Below the pieces are notes generated by a model. It worked only from the letters and a program-made list of their open reading frames with translations, was not told the origin of the DNA and made no database searches. 64,000 bases of DNA from positions 1 to 64,000 of the forward strand of contig NZ_QWVS01000003.1 of the NCBI RefSeq assembly GCF_003570725.1, written 5' to 3'. Position 1 is the first letter of the stretch. Each line of letters starts with the position of its first letter. Of this stretch, positions 33,358 through 42,600 are shown piece by piece. Origin of the DNA: Peribacillus asahii. GTDB taxonomy: Bacteria > Bacillota > Bacilli > Bacillales > DSM-1321. A program made the translations under genes and the position numbers.

Positions 33358-33603
33358 CTTGCAGTCCCCCTCAATCCCCTATATTTAATTGCAATATCTA
33401 TGTTTCTCTGGACATAGACATCACTAAATGAATTTAATACCTGTTTCATTATACATCTATCCCCATATTTCGAAAAGACAGACTTTTTATTTCATTAGAA
33501 AACTTGTCTCTGGCATGCTTGTAGAAAAAGACATAGTACCCCTTATACCACAGCTTTAGATATCAAGAACCACCCATTTTATCCCAATGTTATTCCCAAA
33601 AAT

Positions 33604-33632
33604 AAAACCTTGTTTTAAAAAAACAAGGTTTT
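33604..33632. terminator. Bidirectional terminator
   Basis: AAAACCTTGTTT/AAACAAGGTTTT stem. It serves the minus-strand SE1561-type gene at 33681. The remaining bases from 33358 to 33603 show nothing I can call. Confidence 0.65.
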
Positions 33633-33680
33633 ATTGAATATTAAACGAAAAGGACTCATACTATCGTACAAATCCTATTC

Positions 33681-33863
33681 TTATCCGCGACTCTTGAATT
33701 GTTCAACTTTCTCTTCTAATTCGTCAATCATATTAATTAAACGATCAATATCTTCTAACTCTGTATGTTCAGGTTCAATGCTGTCTAGAACCTCCATAAA
33801 TATCGTTAAACGTTCCTTCAAATATTTAACTTGATCATCTTTACTGTAAATAGTTTTTCCCAT
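33681..33863 (-). CDS. SE1561 family small protein
   Basis: A 60-residue acidic protein with the family look of SE1561: KDDQVKYLKERLTIFMEVLD, then EDIDRLINMIDELEEKVEQF, predicted as two amphipathic helices. The frame opens 24 codons earlier, but GGGGA upstream of the internal ATG and family length support MGKTIYSKDDQ as start. Its function is unknown. It is divergent from yfkAB. Confidence 0.7.
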   Translation of the reverse strand: MGKTIYSKDDQVKYLKERLTIFMEVLDSIEPEHTELEDIDRLINMIDELEEKVEQFKSRG

Positions 33864-34016
33864 GAAAACATTCCCCTTCCGTCTTCGTCTATCTATCGTA
33901 TCGAATCTATATATAAAGTGCAATTGAAATCTCACTCGAAGCGTCCCATTATTGACATTAATTATCGGGTTTGTCCATAATGGGTTAGTGCATTAATACG
34001 TAAGGAGCCTTATACT

Positions 34017-35141
34017 ATGACAATGAAAGAAACGATACTAACACCAATCACTCCCGAGCATGATCCTTGGGAAGCCTATATGGATATTGAGCAATACGGA
34101 AAAATGATGCTAACCAACGTCGAATTTACGACAACGACCCTTTGTAATATGCGTTGTGAGCATTGTGCTGTAGGCTATACATTACAGTCAAAAGATCCTG
34201 ATGCCCTTCCATTAGAGCTACTGATTCAGCGCCTCGATGAGATTACAACATTACGTTCTCTTAGCATTACCGGCGGCGAGCCGATGCTATCTAAAAAATC
34301 CGTAAAAAATTATGTGTTACCTTTATTGAAATATGCACATAGTCGTGGGGTACGCACACAAATTAATTCCAACTTAACCCTTGATTTAGAACGTTATGAA
34401 GACATTGTTCCTTACTTAGATGTTCTACATATTTCCCACAATTGGGGAACAATTGATGAATTTATCGACACAGGTTTCGCAATGATGGATCGAAAACCAA
34501 CACGTGAGCAACGTAAGAAATTATTTGATCAAATGATTACGAATTCCCGTGCTTTATCGGATGCTGGAGTATTGGTTTCTGCTGAAACGATGTTAAATAA
34601 ACGAACCTTACCTTATTTAGATCATATTCATAAGCAAATTGTGGAAGAAATGGGCTGTAAACGTCATGAAGTACACCCTATGTATCCAAGCGATTTTGCC
34701 TCAGCATTAGAAACGCTTCCTTTAAATCAAATGCGTGAAGCTATTCATCACTTATTAGATATTCGCGATGAAAATGTATGGATGCTATTTGGGACCCTTC
34801 CTTTTTATCCATGCAACAATAATAAAGAAGATTTAGAGCTGCTAAAACGTTTATACAATTCGAAAAAAGTAACCGTCCGAAATGACCCTGACGGACGCTC
34901 CCGCTTAAATATAAATATTTTCACGGGCGAAGTAATTGTCACTGATTTTGGTGATGCACCGTCGCTTGGGAACATTGCCGATCAACCACTTACCAAATCC
35001 TATGAAACGTGGATGAATTCTAAGTTGGCTGCTCAACTCAACTGCCACTGTCCAGCTGTAAAATGTCTCGGACCAAATGTGTTAGTGAAAAATGCTTATT
35101 ATCCGAAAACAGACTTTCAAAGTCGTACGTCTCGTATTTAA
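34017..35141 (+). CDS. yfkAB: Radical SAM protein YfkAB
   Basis: A 374-residue radical SAM enzyme. The cluster motif C-x3-C-x2-C is Cys43, Cys47 and Cys50 in TLCNMRCEHCAVGY, followed by SLSITGGEPML (the GGE motif). The C-terminus carries the second motif CHCPAVKC (C-x-C-x4-C) that defines the YfkAB group. AAGGAG nine bases before the first ATG fixes the start. The reaction is not known. The gene keeps its B. subtilis position beside yfkD and yfkE; in B. subtilis 168 the reading frame has been annotated as two parts, here it is whole. Confidence 0.88.
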   Translation: MTMKETILTPITPEHDPWEAYMDIEQYGKMMLTNVEFTTTTLCNMRCEHCAVGYTLQSKDPDALPLELLIQRLDEITTLRSLSITGGEPMLSKKSVKNYVLPLLKYAHSRGVRTQINSNLTLDLERYEDIVPYLDVLHISHNWGTIDEFIDTGFAMMDRKPTREQRKKLFDQMITNSRALSDAGVLVSAETMLNKRTLPYLDHIHKQIVEEMGCKRHEVHPMYPSDFASALETLPLNQMREAIHHLLDIRDENVWMLFGTLPFYPCNNNKEDLELLKRLYNSKKVTVRNDPDGRSRLNINIFTGEVIVTDFGDAPSLGNIADQPLTKSYETWMNSKLAAQLNCHCPAVKCLGPNVLVKNAYYPKTDFQSRTSRI

Positions 35142-35188
35142 GAAATATGTGAAAAACCAACTGTATCCTAATAATAAAGCCTTGTAAA

Positions 35189-35219
35189 AAACTCGCCGAT
35201 TGCTGGCGAGTTTTTTATT
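35189..35219. terminator. Terminator between yfkAB and yfkD
   Basis: AACTCGCC/GGCGAGTT stem with TTTTTT after it on the plus strand and an A-run before it, so it can serve both converging genes. Confidence 0.85.
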
Positions 35220-35234
35220 TGAATAAATTCTGTC

Positions 35235-36050
35235 TTACCTCGGTTGTTGTGAAGCTGTAAAACTAAATGAGAGATGATCTTGAATAGGGATCCATGCTCC
35301 AATTCCTTGGGAAGTCACATTTTTAATCGTTAAAGTACGCTTGCTGCCTTTTAAATTCAAATATACCTCACCATATGTGACTTTTCCTTTTTCATTGACA
35401 GCAGAAGCATAACCGTACAAATAACCGAGTCGTTTAGCTGGAATATTATATACATGATCTTTTTTCGTTCCTGCTCCGATAATTGTCTGGAAAGCAAGCG
35501 GTAGTTTCGTTTTCTCTGTTGCTTTTAACAGCATCATTTTTTGTACATCTTCTGCTTTAGGAATCTTTGCTGTTAATCCGCCATGTACGATTTTTTGCGC
35601 TTCTTGAACATAGTGAATTCTGTACGGGAGATTCCCCCCGCGATTATCATAATAATTCGTATTCACCTTTTGATATTCCCAGTTAGGCGATGTCTCAGTT
35701 GATTGGTAATTTAATGCCCAATGCCCAAGATAAATCGTGGCACGATAACCAAAGGCAAGGGGAGCTTTAGCAATCGTTGATTCATTTAACATACGAATCA
35801 ATTCAGGGTTTTCAATAGGTACATCTGCAGAATCAAGTAATTGCTGAGCTAATTCACTAGGTTGTAAACGTGGTAAGTCTTGAGTTGGATTCGGATACGT
35901 ATTTTCCTTCGTAATATTTAAAACAGCTGGTGGAATAGAAACTTTCATAGAAGCTGCCTTTTTGGCCTCTGTTTTTTGCACAGCTCCTCCGATATCCGCT
36001 CCAATGAATGAACACATTAAAATGGCAAAAATCATTACTAGTCTTCTCAT
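35235..36050 (-). CDS. yfkD: YfkD family secreted protein
   Basis: A 271-residue exported protein with an N-terminal hydrophobic signal (RRLVMIFAILMCSFIGADIG). The middle region, AFGYRATIYLGHWALNYQST with TNYYDNRGGNLPYRIHYVQE, is characteristic of the YfkD family of Bacillaceae. No catalytic motif is visible and the role is not established. It neighbours cax/yfkE as in B. subtilis, and is convergent with yfkAB. Confidence 0.82.
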   Translation of the reverse strand: MRRLVMIFAILMCSFIGADIGGAVQKTEAKKAASMKVSIPPAVLNITKENTYPNPTQDLPRLQPSELAQQLLDSADVPIENPELIRMLNESTIAKAPLAFGYRATIYLGHWALNYQSTETSPNWEYQKVNTNYYDNRGGNLPYRIHYVQEAQKIVHGGLTAKIPKAEDVQKMMLLKATEKTKLPLAFQTIIGAGTKKDHVYNIPAKRLGYLYGYASAVNEKGKVTYGEVYLNLKGSKRTLTIKNVTSQGIGAWIPIQDHLSFSFTASQQPR

Positions 36051-36167
36051 GGTGTCGCGCTCCTTTTAAAGAGAATAAGTCAATTGTTTATAGATTTTGT
36101 TCGTAGACCGTATTCTATACACAAGGTCGCTTCTCCAAACTTTTCCTTTCCTGTATAAGAAAAAACA

Positions 36168-36193
36168 AAGCGCTGGAAGCTAGACACCAAAAC
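36168..36193. repeat. Dispersed GCGC...GGAAGCTAGA-type repeat, copy 2
   Basis: AAAGCGCTGGAAGCTAGACA then CCAAAAC, related to the copy at 31691-31726. A weak stem on the minus strand, with GAAGCTA/TAGCTTC around TTAGAAA/TTTCTAA, overlaps it and may act as the cax terminator. Confidence 0.45.
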
Positions 36194-36231
36194 TTTTTAG
36201 AAACTTATATTTTCTAACCTTTAGCTTCGTT

Positions 36232-37299
36232 CTATAGTAAATAAAATCCAATTCCCATAATGGCGTAAGCTGCCATTAACGTTAATCCTTCAAACCAGTT
36301 TGTTTCACCATCATTTGAAATCATAATCATTAAAAATACCGCTGTTACCATCGAAATGAGCTCAGGCCAGGTGAACACAAGCGGCATATACGTTGGGAAA
36401 AGTAAAGACAGCAACACTAACACAGGGGCAACGAACATAGCGATTTGCAGCGTAGATCCCACTGCAATTTCTACAGCAATATCCATTTTATTTTTATAAG
36501 CCATAATAATCGCTGTTGCATGTTCAGCAGCATTTCCAACAATAGCTACAATGATGACCCCAATAAATAGCTCTGTCCACCCAAATGTCTCCCCTACTTC
36601 ACTAAACGTATGAACAAGGTGTTCTGAGATGTAAGCAACCGCTACAGTCGCAGCTGCCAGCACCGCTATAGCTATCCCTTTCCCCCATTCAGGCTCCTCT
36701 TCTTCATGCGCTCCCATCACTGCACCTTTTTCTGTCGGCTGATACACACCACGATGTGTTACTAGCTTAAAAAATAAAGCCGCCAAATAGAGCAGAATTA
36801 AAATAATCGATATACCGACACTTAATGACATCGTTTCTACATCACTCATATTTCGGCTAAATACTTCTGGAATAACAAACGCTACAATAACTGCAAAAAT
36901 CAACAATCCCGCATTATGCCTGGCATCATATACATTAAATAACTGCCTTTTGTATCGCGTACCGCCCACAAAAAATGATAATCCGGCTACTAATAGTAGG
37001 TTCCCTAAAACAGAACCGGTTAAAGAAGCTAACACGATACCGATCAAGCCTGCTTTTAATGAAAAAATCGAAATAATAAGTTCAACGGCGTTTCCAAAAG
37101 TAGCATTCAATAACCCGCCAATTCGCGGTCCCATTACGATAGCTAGACTCTCCGTTGCACGTCCCATAAAGCTAGCTAAAGCAACAATCGTTAAACAATA
37201 TACAACAAACATAATAACGCTTGGCCAATGCAGTAATGTTCCAATCACAGAAAGCGGAACACCCACTAACACAAGAACCATAAAGATTTTATTTGCCAT
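36232..37299 (-). CDS. cax: Calcium/proton exchanger (CAX family, YfkE)
   Basis: A 355-residue membrane antiporter with about eleven helices. The two alpha repeats contain the CAX signatures GGLLNATFGNAVELIISIFS and, in the second half, AIVGNAAEHATAIIMAYKNK; the acidic residues in these helices bind Ca2+. An acidic loop GAHEEEEPEWG lies between the halves. It exports Ca2+ in exchange for H+. Ribosome binding site GGTGG precedes the ATG. Its position next to yfkD matches B. subtilis yfkE. Confidence 0.92.
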   Translation of the reverse strand: MANKIFMVLVLVGVPLSVIGTLLHWPSVIMFVVYCLTIVALASFMGRATESLAIVMGPRIGGLLNATFGNAVELIISIFSLKAGLIGIVLASLTGSVLGNLLLVAGLSFFVGGTRYKRQLFNVYDARHNAGLLIFAVIVAFVIPEVFSRNMSDVETMSLSVGISIILILLYLAALFFKLVTHRGVYQPTEKGAVMGAHEEEEPEWGKGIAIAVLAAATVAVAYISEHLVHTFSEVGETFGWTELFIGVIIVAIVGNAAEHATAIIMAYKNKMDIAVEIAVGSTLQIAMFVAPVLVLLSLLFPTYMPLVFTWPELISMVTAVFLMIMISNDGETNWFEGLTLMAAYAIMGIGFYLL

Positions 37300-37533
37300 T
37301 TTATCAAGCCACCTACTTTCTCATCAAAATGAACGGATTCTTTTTCAATGTATTACTACACCAATCACTCTATGTTTCACTAATATCCCCATTTTTTTTC
37401 AATATATAAGTAACTGCAGACTACAGATTCCCTAATTCTTTTCTATAGACCTTATTAAACAATCGACAGAGCTATTTAACACTACCTTTCCATCTAAAAT
37501 ACAGTCTGTTACCTAATTATATTTTTTACTAAA

Positions 37534-37548
37534 TTAGAATTATTATAG
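37534..37548 (+). promoter_or_regulatory. PerR-type box upstream of zosA
   Basis: TTAGAATTATTATAG matches the 7-1-7 PerR consensus TTATAATNATTATAA at all but two of the 14 specified positions. It lies about 195 bases before the P-type ATPase start. ZosA is a known PerR-regulated gene in B. subtilis, so the site supports both the gene identity and peroxide control. No clear -35/-10 pair was assigned. Confidence 0.6.
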
Positions 37549-37742
37549 TTTAATTTCTCCGGATATATGATATGATATAAATAATTAAATTATAGAAAAA
37601 GGCCGCTATTTATTGCTGTCATTGCATAAACAATGTCAGCTTTCATCTTTTTGAAACAAAATGCAGATGATTATCTTTCTCATTTATATATCAACTAATT
37701 GAGAAATAATATCATTATAATGAAGAAATCGGGGGGAAGACA

Positions 37743-39662
37743 ATGACGACAGATACTAGACAATTACAACAACCTGCTGCACTAGAATCATCTTGGCTTG
37801 AAAAAATAAAACCGCATCTTGAACTGATTGCCGCTCTACTAAGTGGTGTTTTAATCTTAGTTGGATGGTTGCTGGATAAGAACGGACTTGGAACAAGCGC
37901 TGTTATCGTCTATTTAATGGCTTTTATCATCGGTGGATTTGCTAAAGCAAAAGAAGGTATTGAAGATACGATTGAAGATAGAGAATTAAACGTTGAAATG
38001 TTAATGATTTTTGCCGCAATTGGTTCAGCGATTATTGGCTACTGGACAGAAGGCGCTATTTTAATTTTTATCTTTGCATTAAGCGGAGCACTTGAAACAT
38101 ATACGATGAACAAAAGTCATAAAGAAATTTCTGCCTTAATGGATTTGCAGCCTGAAGAAGCATTACGCGTAACAAATGGCTATTCTGAAACAGTTGCTGT
38201 TTCTCAACTTGTTGTCGGTGACCTTATTTTAGTCAAACCAGGTGAACGAGTTCCATCTGACGGAACCATTACAGATGGACGTACAAATATCGATCAAGCA
38301 GCAATTACCGGAGAATCTGTTCCTGTTACAAAATCTGTTGGAGATGAAGTATTCGCTGGAACAGTAAACTTACGTGGAACCATTACCATTGAAATTACAA
38401 AACCTAATAGTGAAACATTATTCCAAAAAATTATCACTTTAGTACAATCTGCTCAAAGTGAGAAATCTCCTTCTCAGCTCTTCATTGAGCGTTTTGAAGG
38501 AACTTATGTAAAAGTAGTATTAGCCGTTGTAGCACTAATGATGTTTGTCCCTCACTTTGCACTCGGCTGGAGTTGGACGGAAACCTTTTATCGTGCCATG
38601 ATTTTACTTGTTGTCGCGTCACCATGTGCTTTAGTGGCTTCGATTATGCCTGCAACACTATCGGCTATTTCCAATGGTGCTCGACGTGGTATTTTATTTA
38701 AAGGTGGTGTTCACCTTGAAAACTTAGGCAACTTACAAGCAATTGCATTAGATAAAACAGGGACATTAACAAAAGGAAAACCGGAAGTAACCGATGTTGT
38801 GATTCGTGAAAACTTACAAGAAGAAGATTTTCTCCTTCGCGTTGCTTCTATCGAGAATTATTCAAATCATCCGCTTGCAACAGCGATAGTACGTTATGCA
38901 AAGTCTCGTATTACTAAAGAATTAGTGAAACCAACTGATATGGAAGATATATCCGGAAATGGTGTTCAAGCGTACGTTGGCAACGAATTTTGGCAAGTAG
39001 GCCGCGCGAGCTTTGTTGGTCGTGATAAAGCTGAGCAGTTCCAAAACGGAATCGCCCTTTCCCTTGCAAACGAAGGAAAAACAATTGTCTTCGCCAAGGA
39101 TGAACATGGAATTGCCGGAATTATTACCTTAAAAGATGTCGTTCGTGAGGAAACAGTTAAAGCGATTGAGGCATTGAAGAAAGAAGGCATATACACAGTC
39201 ATGCTAACAGGAGACGGTGAAAAAACAGCAAGAGCCATCGCAATTGAAAGTCATATTGATGCTTATATTGCTGAATGTCTTCCAGAAACAAAGGTTGATG
39301 AAATAAAAAAATTAAAAGAACAATTTGGCACAGTCGCTATGGTTGGGGATGGAATCAACGATGCTCCTGCTCTCGCAACAGCTTCTGTCGGGATTGCAAT
39401 GGGAGAAGGTACAGATGTAGCCCTTGAAACAGCCGATGTTGTGTTGATGAAAAACAATCTGCCACGAATTGCGGAAGCCGTAAAATTATCCAAGAAAATG
39501 AATCGAATTATTAAACAGAATGTAATTTTCTCAATTGTTGTGATTCTGCTTTTAATCTCTTCTAACTTCCTACAGTTCCTAGATCTACCATACGGTGTAA
39601 TTGGTCATGAAGGAAGCACAATCTTAGTTATTTTAAATAGCTTGAGATTATTAAGAAACTAA
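37743..39662 (+). CDS. zosA: P1B-type metal-transporting ATPase (ZosA-like)
   Basis: A 639-residue heavy-metal P-type ATPase. Actuator motif TGES (189-192), the membrane metal motif SPC (293-295) in VASPCALVASIMPATLSA, phosphorylated Asp337 in DKTGTLTKGKP, the His-Pro pair at 376-377 in SNHPLATAI and the hinge MVGDGINDAPALA are all present. There is no N-terminal CxxC heavy-metal domain or His-rich stretch. SPC motif, length and PerR-like box match ZosA of B. subtilis, a zinc transporter induced by peroxide. GGGGGG precedes the ATG. Export of Zn/Cd/Co cannot be excluded from sequence alone. Confidence 0.85.
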   Translation: MTTDTRQLQQPAALESSWLEKIKPHLELIAALLSGVLILVGWLLDKNGLGTSAVIVYLMAFIIGGFAKAKEGIEDTIEDRELNVEMLMIFAAIGSAIIGYWTEGAILIFIFALSGALETYTMNKSHKEISALMDLQPEEALRVTNGYSETVAVSQLVVGDLILVKPGERVPSDGTITDGRTNIDQAAITGESVPVTKSVGDEVFAGTVNLRGTITIEITKPNSETLFQKIITLVQSAQSEKSPSQLFIERFEGTYVKVVLAVVALMMFVPHFALGWSWTETFYRAMILLVVASPCALVASIMPATLSAISNGARRGILFKGGVHLENLGNLQAIALDKTGTLTKGKPEVTDVVIRENLQEEDFLLRVASIENYSNHPLATAIVRYAKSRITKELVKPTDMEDISGNGVQAYVGNEFWQVGRASFVGRDKAEQFQNGIALSLANEGKTIVFAKDEHGIAGIITLKDVVREETVKAIEALKKEGIYTVMLTGDGEKTARAIAIESHIDAYIAECLPETKVDEIKKLKEQFGTVAMVGDGINDAPALATASVGIAMGEGTDVALETADVVLMKNNLPRIAEAVKLSKKMNRIIKQNVIFSIVVILLLISSNFLQFLDLPYGVIGHEGSTILVILNSLRLLRN

Positions 39663-39704
39663 GCACAAAAGAGTAAGCATATTAATCCGCCACGACATAG
39701 ATAT

Positions 39705-39743
39705 AAAAATAAAGAGGGCCCCTTTACGAAGAAGGAGCCCTCT
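39705..39743 (-). terminator. Terminator of the small basic protein gene
   Basis: AGAGGGC/GCCCTCT stem with internal CTT/AAG pairs, followed by TTATTTTT on the minus strand. It may also mark the 3' end of zosA. Confidence 0.65.
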
Positions 39744-39747
39744 ATTA

Positions 39748-39852
39748 TTAATGATAACCGTTCTTTCCGTTCGCTGAGCTGGATGTTTTATGCTTTGAAC
39801 GCTTTTTCCCTTTTTGTTTTGTGTTGCCATCTTTTTTTGCGCTATTGCTCAT
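39748..39852 (-). CDS. Small, highly basic 34-residue protein, unknown
   Basis: The frame encodes MSNSAKKDGNTKQKGKKRSK followed by HKTSSSANGKNGYH: about a third Lys/Arg, no hydrophobic core. GGGAGG eight bases upstream of ATG and a terminator directly after the stop indicate a real gene. Its character resembles minor small acid-soluble spore or nucleic-acid-binding peptides, but I cannot assign it to a family. Confidence 0.6.
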   Translation of the reverse strand: MSNSAKKDGNTKQKGKKRSKHKTSSSANGKNGYH

Positions 39853-39927
39853 AATCAAGTGCCTCCCTTTATAAAGATGTGTACAGATAAAGTATTCGAC
39901 AAAAACCAATGTCTCATGTTAGGCAAA

Positions 39928-40767
39928 TTACGCGCAATCTGGCTTTTTTTTCTCACTGACTGAAGCATTTATTTCCCCACCAATAATAATGATAATGCCG
40001 CTTAAATAAAACCAAATCATTAACACGATAATCCTGCCAAGACTTCCATACGTTGTCGAATAATGCCCAATTTTCTCTACATAAAAGGAAAATGCCAGGG
40101 ACACCAAAACCCAGCCTACTGTAGCAAATATCGCTCCAGGAAGTACACTTAAACACTTTAATTTCTTATTAGGGGCAATCCAATATAGCATAAAGAAAAC
40201 CAAAAAAAGAACAACAGAGCTAATTAACCACCGGAGCGTATTCCAAACACGAATAAATTCTTCTGAGAAACCAAGCTCTATTGATAAAAAGAAAACAATT
40301 TGTTTTCCGAATAATGGAAGTAACAAAGCAACAAGAAAAACAAAAATCATCGCTAATGTGAGAATAATCGACATTCCCCGGGCAATAAAAAAAGAACGGT
40401 TTTCTGTTACGTCGTATGCTCGATTAAAAGCACGAATAATGGCATTAAGTCCATTAGATGCTGACCAAAGAGTAGCAAAAATCCCAAATGAAAGTAACTT
40501 CCCATTTCCTTTCATCATCTCATTTAAGTTTTCTTCAATTAACTCCATGGACTTCTCTGGAGCAAAAGTATGCACCGTTCGTAAGATTTCCTCTTCAGAG
40601 TATGGTAAATACGCAACTAACGTAAACAAAACAATAAGAAGTGGAAATAGTGATAGCAAAAAGAAGTAAGAAAGTTGAGCAGCAAGACCAGATACATCAT
40701 CTGCTTTTATTTTTTCTAGAAGTGTTTTAAAGAAGCTCCATCTTAGCATCACTCTTTTTACCACCAT
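39928..40767 (-). CDS. yfkH: YihY/BrkB family membrane protein (YfkH-like)
   Basis: A 279-residue protein with six predicted membrane segments. YihY family marks are GLAAQLSYFFLLSLFPLLIV, LWSASNGLNAIIRAFNRAY and YGSLGRIIVLMIWFYLSG with IIIIGGEINA at the end. Family members were once mis-annotated as ribonuclease BN; the real function is unknown. It follows a YtxH-like gene by 17 bases, so the two are probably co-transcribed. A second paralogue is at 46722-47570. Position fits yfkH of B. subtilis. Confidence 0.85.
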   Translation of the reverse strand: MVVKRVMLRWSFFKTLLEKIKADDVSGLAAQLSYFFLLSLFPLLIVLFTLVAYLPYSEEEILRTVHTFAPEKSMELIEENLNEMMKGNGKLLSFGIFATLWSASNGLNAIIRAFNRAYDVTENRSFFIARGMSIILTLAMIFVFLVALLLPLFGKQIVFFLSIELGFSEEFIRVWNTLRWLISSVVLFLVFFMLYWIAPNKKLKCLSVLPGAIFATVGWVLVSLAFSFYVEKIGHYSTTYGSLGRIIVLMIWFYLSGIIIIIGGEINASVSEKKKPDCA

Positions 40768-40784
40768 ACCACCACCTCAATTGT

Positions 40785-41171
40785 CTACTTCACCTGTTGT
40801 TCGCTTAGTCCTGCCTTTTTCTTTTCAGCAACGAAAGCCTCTTTCGTTTCTTCAATCATTTGTGAGACTTCTGATGGAATATGACTCAATTCTTCTACAG
40901 TATCCACAAGAAGCGCAACCTCATCCGACACTTTCGTCACGGTTGTCCGCATTTGTGTTGTAGCTTCTCGTACTTGATCAATGACACGGTCTGGATTTTT
41001 CGCCAGATAATTAATACGTTCGCACCATTGCTTCGTACTTGCTTTTACGCTACGTCTCGTTGATTTATCAAAAAGGCTTAAACAACCTCCAACAACGGCA
41101 CCTATCACTACAGCTTGAACAAATTTACTCTTCGGTTCTTCTTTTCTATAGTGTCTGCTTTCCCTACTCAT
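40785..41171 (-). CDS. YtxH-like protein
   Basis: A 128-residue protein with an N-terminal membrane segment containing glycines, FVQAVVIGAVVGGCLSLF, followed by DKSTRRSVKAS and a long alpha-helical, coiled-coil-like tail (VSDEVALLVDTVEELSHIPS). This is the architecture of YtxH domain proteins, which are general-stress-associated in Bacillus. AGGAGGGG precedes the ATG. It is upstream of and probably co-transcribed with the YihY gene. Confidence 0.7.
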   Translation of the reverse strand: MSRESRHYRKEEPKSKFVQAVVIGAVVGGCLSLFDKSTRRSVKASTKQWCERINYLAKNPDRVIDQVREATTQMRTTVTKVSDEVALLVDTVEELSHIPSEVSQMIEETKEAFVAEKKKAGLSEQQVK

Positions 41172-41355
41172 CTATACCCCTCCTTGTCGTATATTAAATC
41201 GTCTGATAATCCAAGTATATCCAATAATTTAGTTGTTTGTATATTTTTTATTTCTTTCTAAAATAGTTGTGATTAGAACGTACTGTTTTCATTGACTTCT
41301 ATTCGTAATCATGAAAAGATGAACATAATTGAAAAAGAACGAGAGGATGGTAAAC

Positions 41356-41580
41356 ATGGATTTAACAAAAAATAGCCCAGAAGCAGTAGAATTTATGGTA
41401 GAAGCAATTAAAGAAAAGCTAAGAATGATGAATATTGGTGCGATTAAATCTGATTCATTTAATGCTTCTATGTACGAAGAATTACATGAATTATACGAAA
41501 TGGTTATGCGTAAAACAAATTTCAGCCCAAGTGAAATGGAAGCCATTGCTGAAGAATTAGGCCGATTACGTAATGTATAA
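41356..41580 (+). CDS. yfkK: DUF1128 family protein YfkK
   Basis: A 74-residue acidic, helical protein matching YfkK/DUF1128: [20 protein letters not shown], then [20 protein letters not shown]. The frame opens nine codons earlier at TTG, but AGAGG before the ATG and the family length support this start. Function unknown. It lies between yfkH and the map paralogue as in the B. subtilis yfk region. Confidence 0.85.
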   Translation: MDLTKNSPEAVEFMVEAIKEKLRMMNIGAIKSDSFNASMYEELHELYEMVMRKTNFSPSEMEAIAEELGRLRNV

Positions 41581-41588
41581 CAATAATA

Positions 41589-41627
41589 AAGAAGGGACGG
41601 ATTAATAAGCTCCGCCCCTTCTTTTTA
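41589..41627. terminator. Bidirectional terminator between yfkK and map
   Basis: AAGAAGGG-A-CGGA pairs with TCCG-C-CCCTTCTT, followed by TTTTT on plus and preceded by an A-run. Confidence 0.85.
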
Positions 41628-42371
41628 TTGTTCAGTTAAAATAATCGGACCGTTTTTAGTAATTGCTAATGTATGTTCATACTGTGCTGAATATTTTCCA
41701 TCAGCCGTTGAAGCAGTCCAACCATTCGCATCTCTCACCGCTTCGTAAGTACCAACATTCACCATCGGTTCAATTGTGAAGACCATTCCTTCTTTCAAGC
41801 GCAGCCCTTTATGAGGTAATCCATAATGCGGCACTTGTGGATCTTCATGAATTACATTACCGATACCATGACCTATAAAGTCACGCACAACCGAAAAACC
41901 TTCCGCTTCCACATAAGACTGAATCGCATGACCAATATCTCCAATTCTATTGCCTGCAACCGCAACCTCAATCGCACGATATAGAGATTCCTTTGTGACA
42001 GCTAGTAAATGTTCCGTTTCTTTTGACACTTTGCCGACTGGATAAGTCCATGCTGAATCAGAAAGCGCCCCATTATAATTCACTACCATATCAATCGTTA
42101 CAATATCTCCACTTTTCAGCGGTGTTTTCCGAGGAAAACCATGACAAATTTCTTCATTGATGCTCGCACATGTTGCATATTTATATCCTTTATATCCTTT
42201 TTGCTCTGGTTTTGCCCCATGCTTTTTTAAATAGGCTTCTACAAATTCTTCAATTTCCCAAGTTGTCACACCCGGTTGAATAAGCTTCGCAATTTCCCTG
42301 TGGCAAGCAGCTAAAATTTTTCCCGACTCATGCATAGCCTGTATTTCACGTTCAGATTTTAATACGATCAA
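41625..42371 (-). CDS. map: Methionine aminopeptidase type I
   Basis: About 248 residues. It cleaves initiator methionine from new proteins. Metal ligands in order: Asp in GDIVTIDMVVNYNGALSDSAW (two Asp), His in RDFIGHGIGNVIHEDPQVPH, Glu in VFTIEPMVNVG and Glu in YEHTLAIT. The reading frame is open 35 codons further up, but the family begins IVLKSEREIQAM, and AAGGAAG lies eight bases before a TTG at exactly that place; TTG at 42371 is chosen. It is a single gene away from the ribosomal protein cluster, so it corresponds to the second (MapB/YflG-type) enzyme of Bacillus. Confidence 0.9.
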   Translation of the reverse strand: MIVLKSEREIQAMHESGKILAACHREIAKLIQPGVTTWEIEEFVEAYLKKHGAKPEQKGYKGYKYATCASINEEICHGFPRKTPLKSGDIVTIDMVVNYNGALSDSAWTYPVGKVSKETEHLLAVTKESLYRAIEVAVAGNRIGDIGHAIQSYVEAEGFSVVRDFIGHGIGNVIHEDPQVPHYGLPHKGLRLKEGMVFTIEPMVNVGTYEAVRDANGWTASTADGKYSAQYEHTLAITKNGPIILTEQ

Positions 42372-42567
42372 CGATGACACTTCCTTTTTAAAGTAGGCTG
42401 TATTAAATACTATTGACTTTGAGCTTATTTTAACAATGCTGAGATGCACTAGAAACCAATAGCTCCATATAACCAAGCCTTAAATTATGCTACTCTCTTT
42501 ATCTTACTGTAAATGTATTCATATGAAAACATTGAGGATACATTTTCTCATAACAAGAAAAAGGAAT

Positions 42568-42600
42568 AAAAAAATCTGTCACTTTGGACAGAATTTTTTA
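42568..42600 (-). terminator. Terminator of motAB
   Basis: AATTCTGTCC/GACAGATT-type stem with a 5-nt loop followed by TTTTTTTATT on the minus strand, overlapping the motB stop codon. Confidence 0.75.

Noticed and set aside
36950-37435. 161-codon open frame on the plus strand over cax
   Set aside because: Antisense to the N-terminal half of the Ca2+/H+ exchanger; proline- and isoleucine-rich with no ribosome binding site, so a mirror of the real gene.
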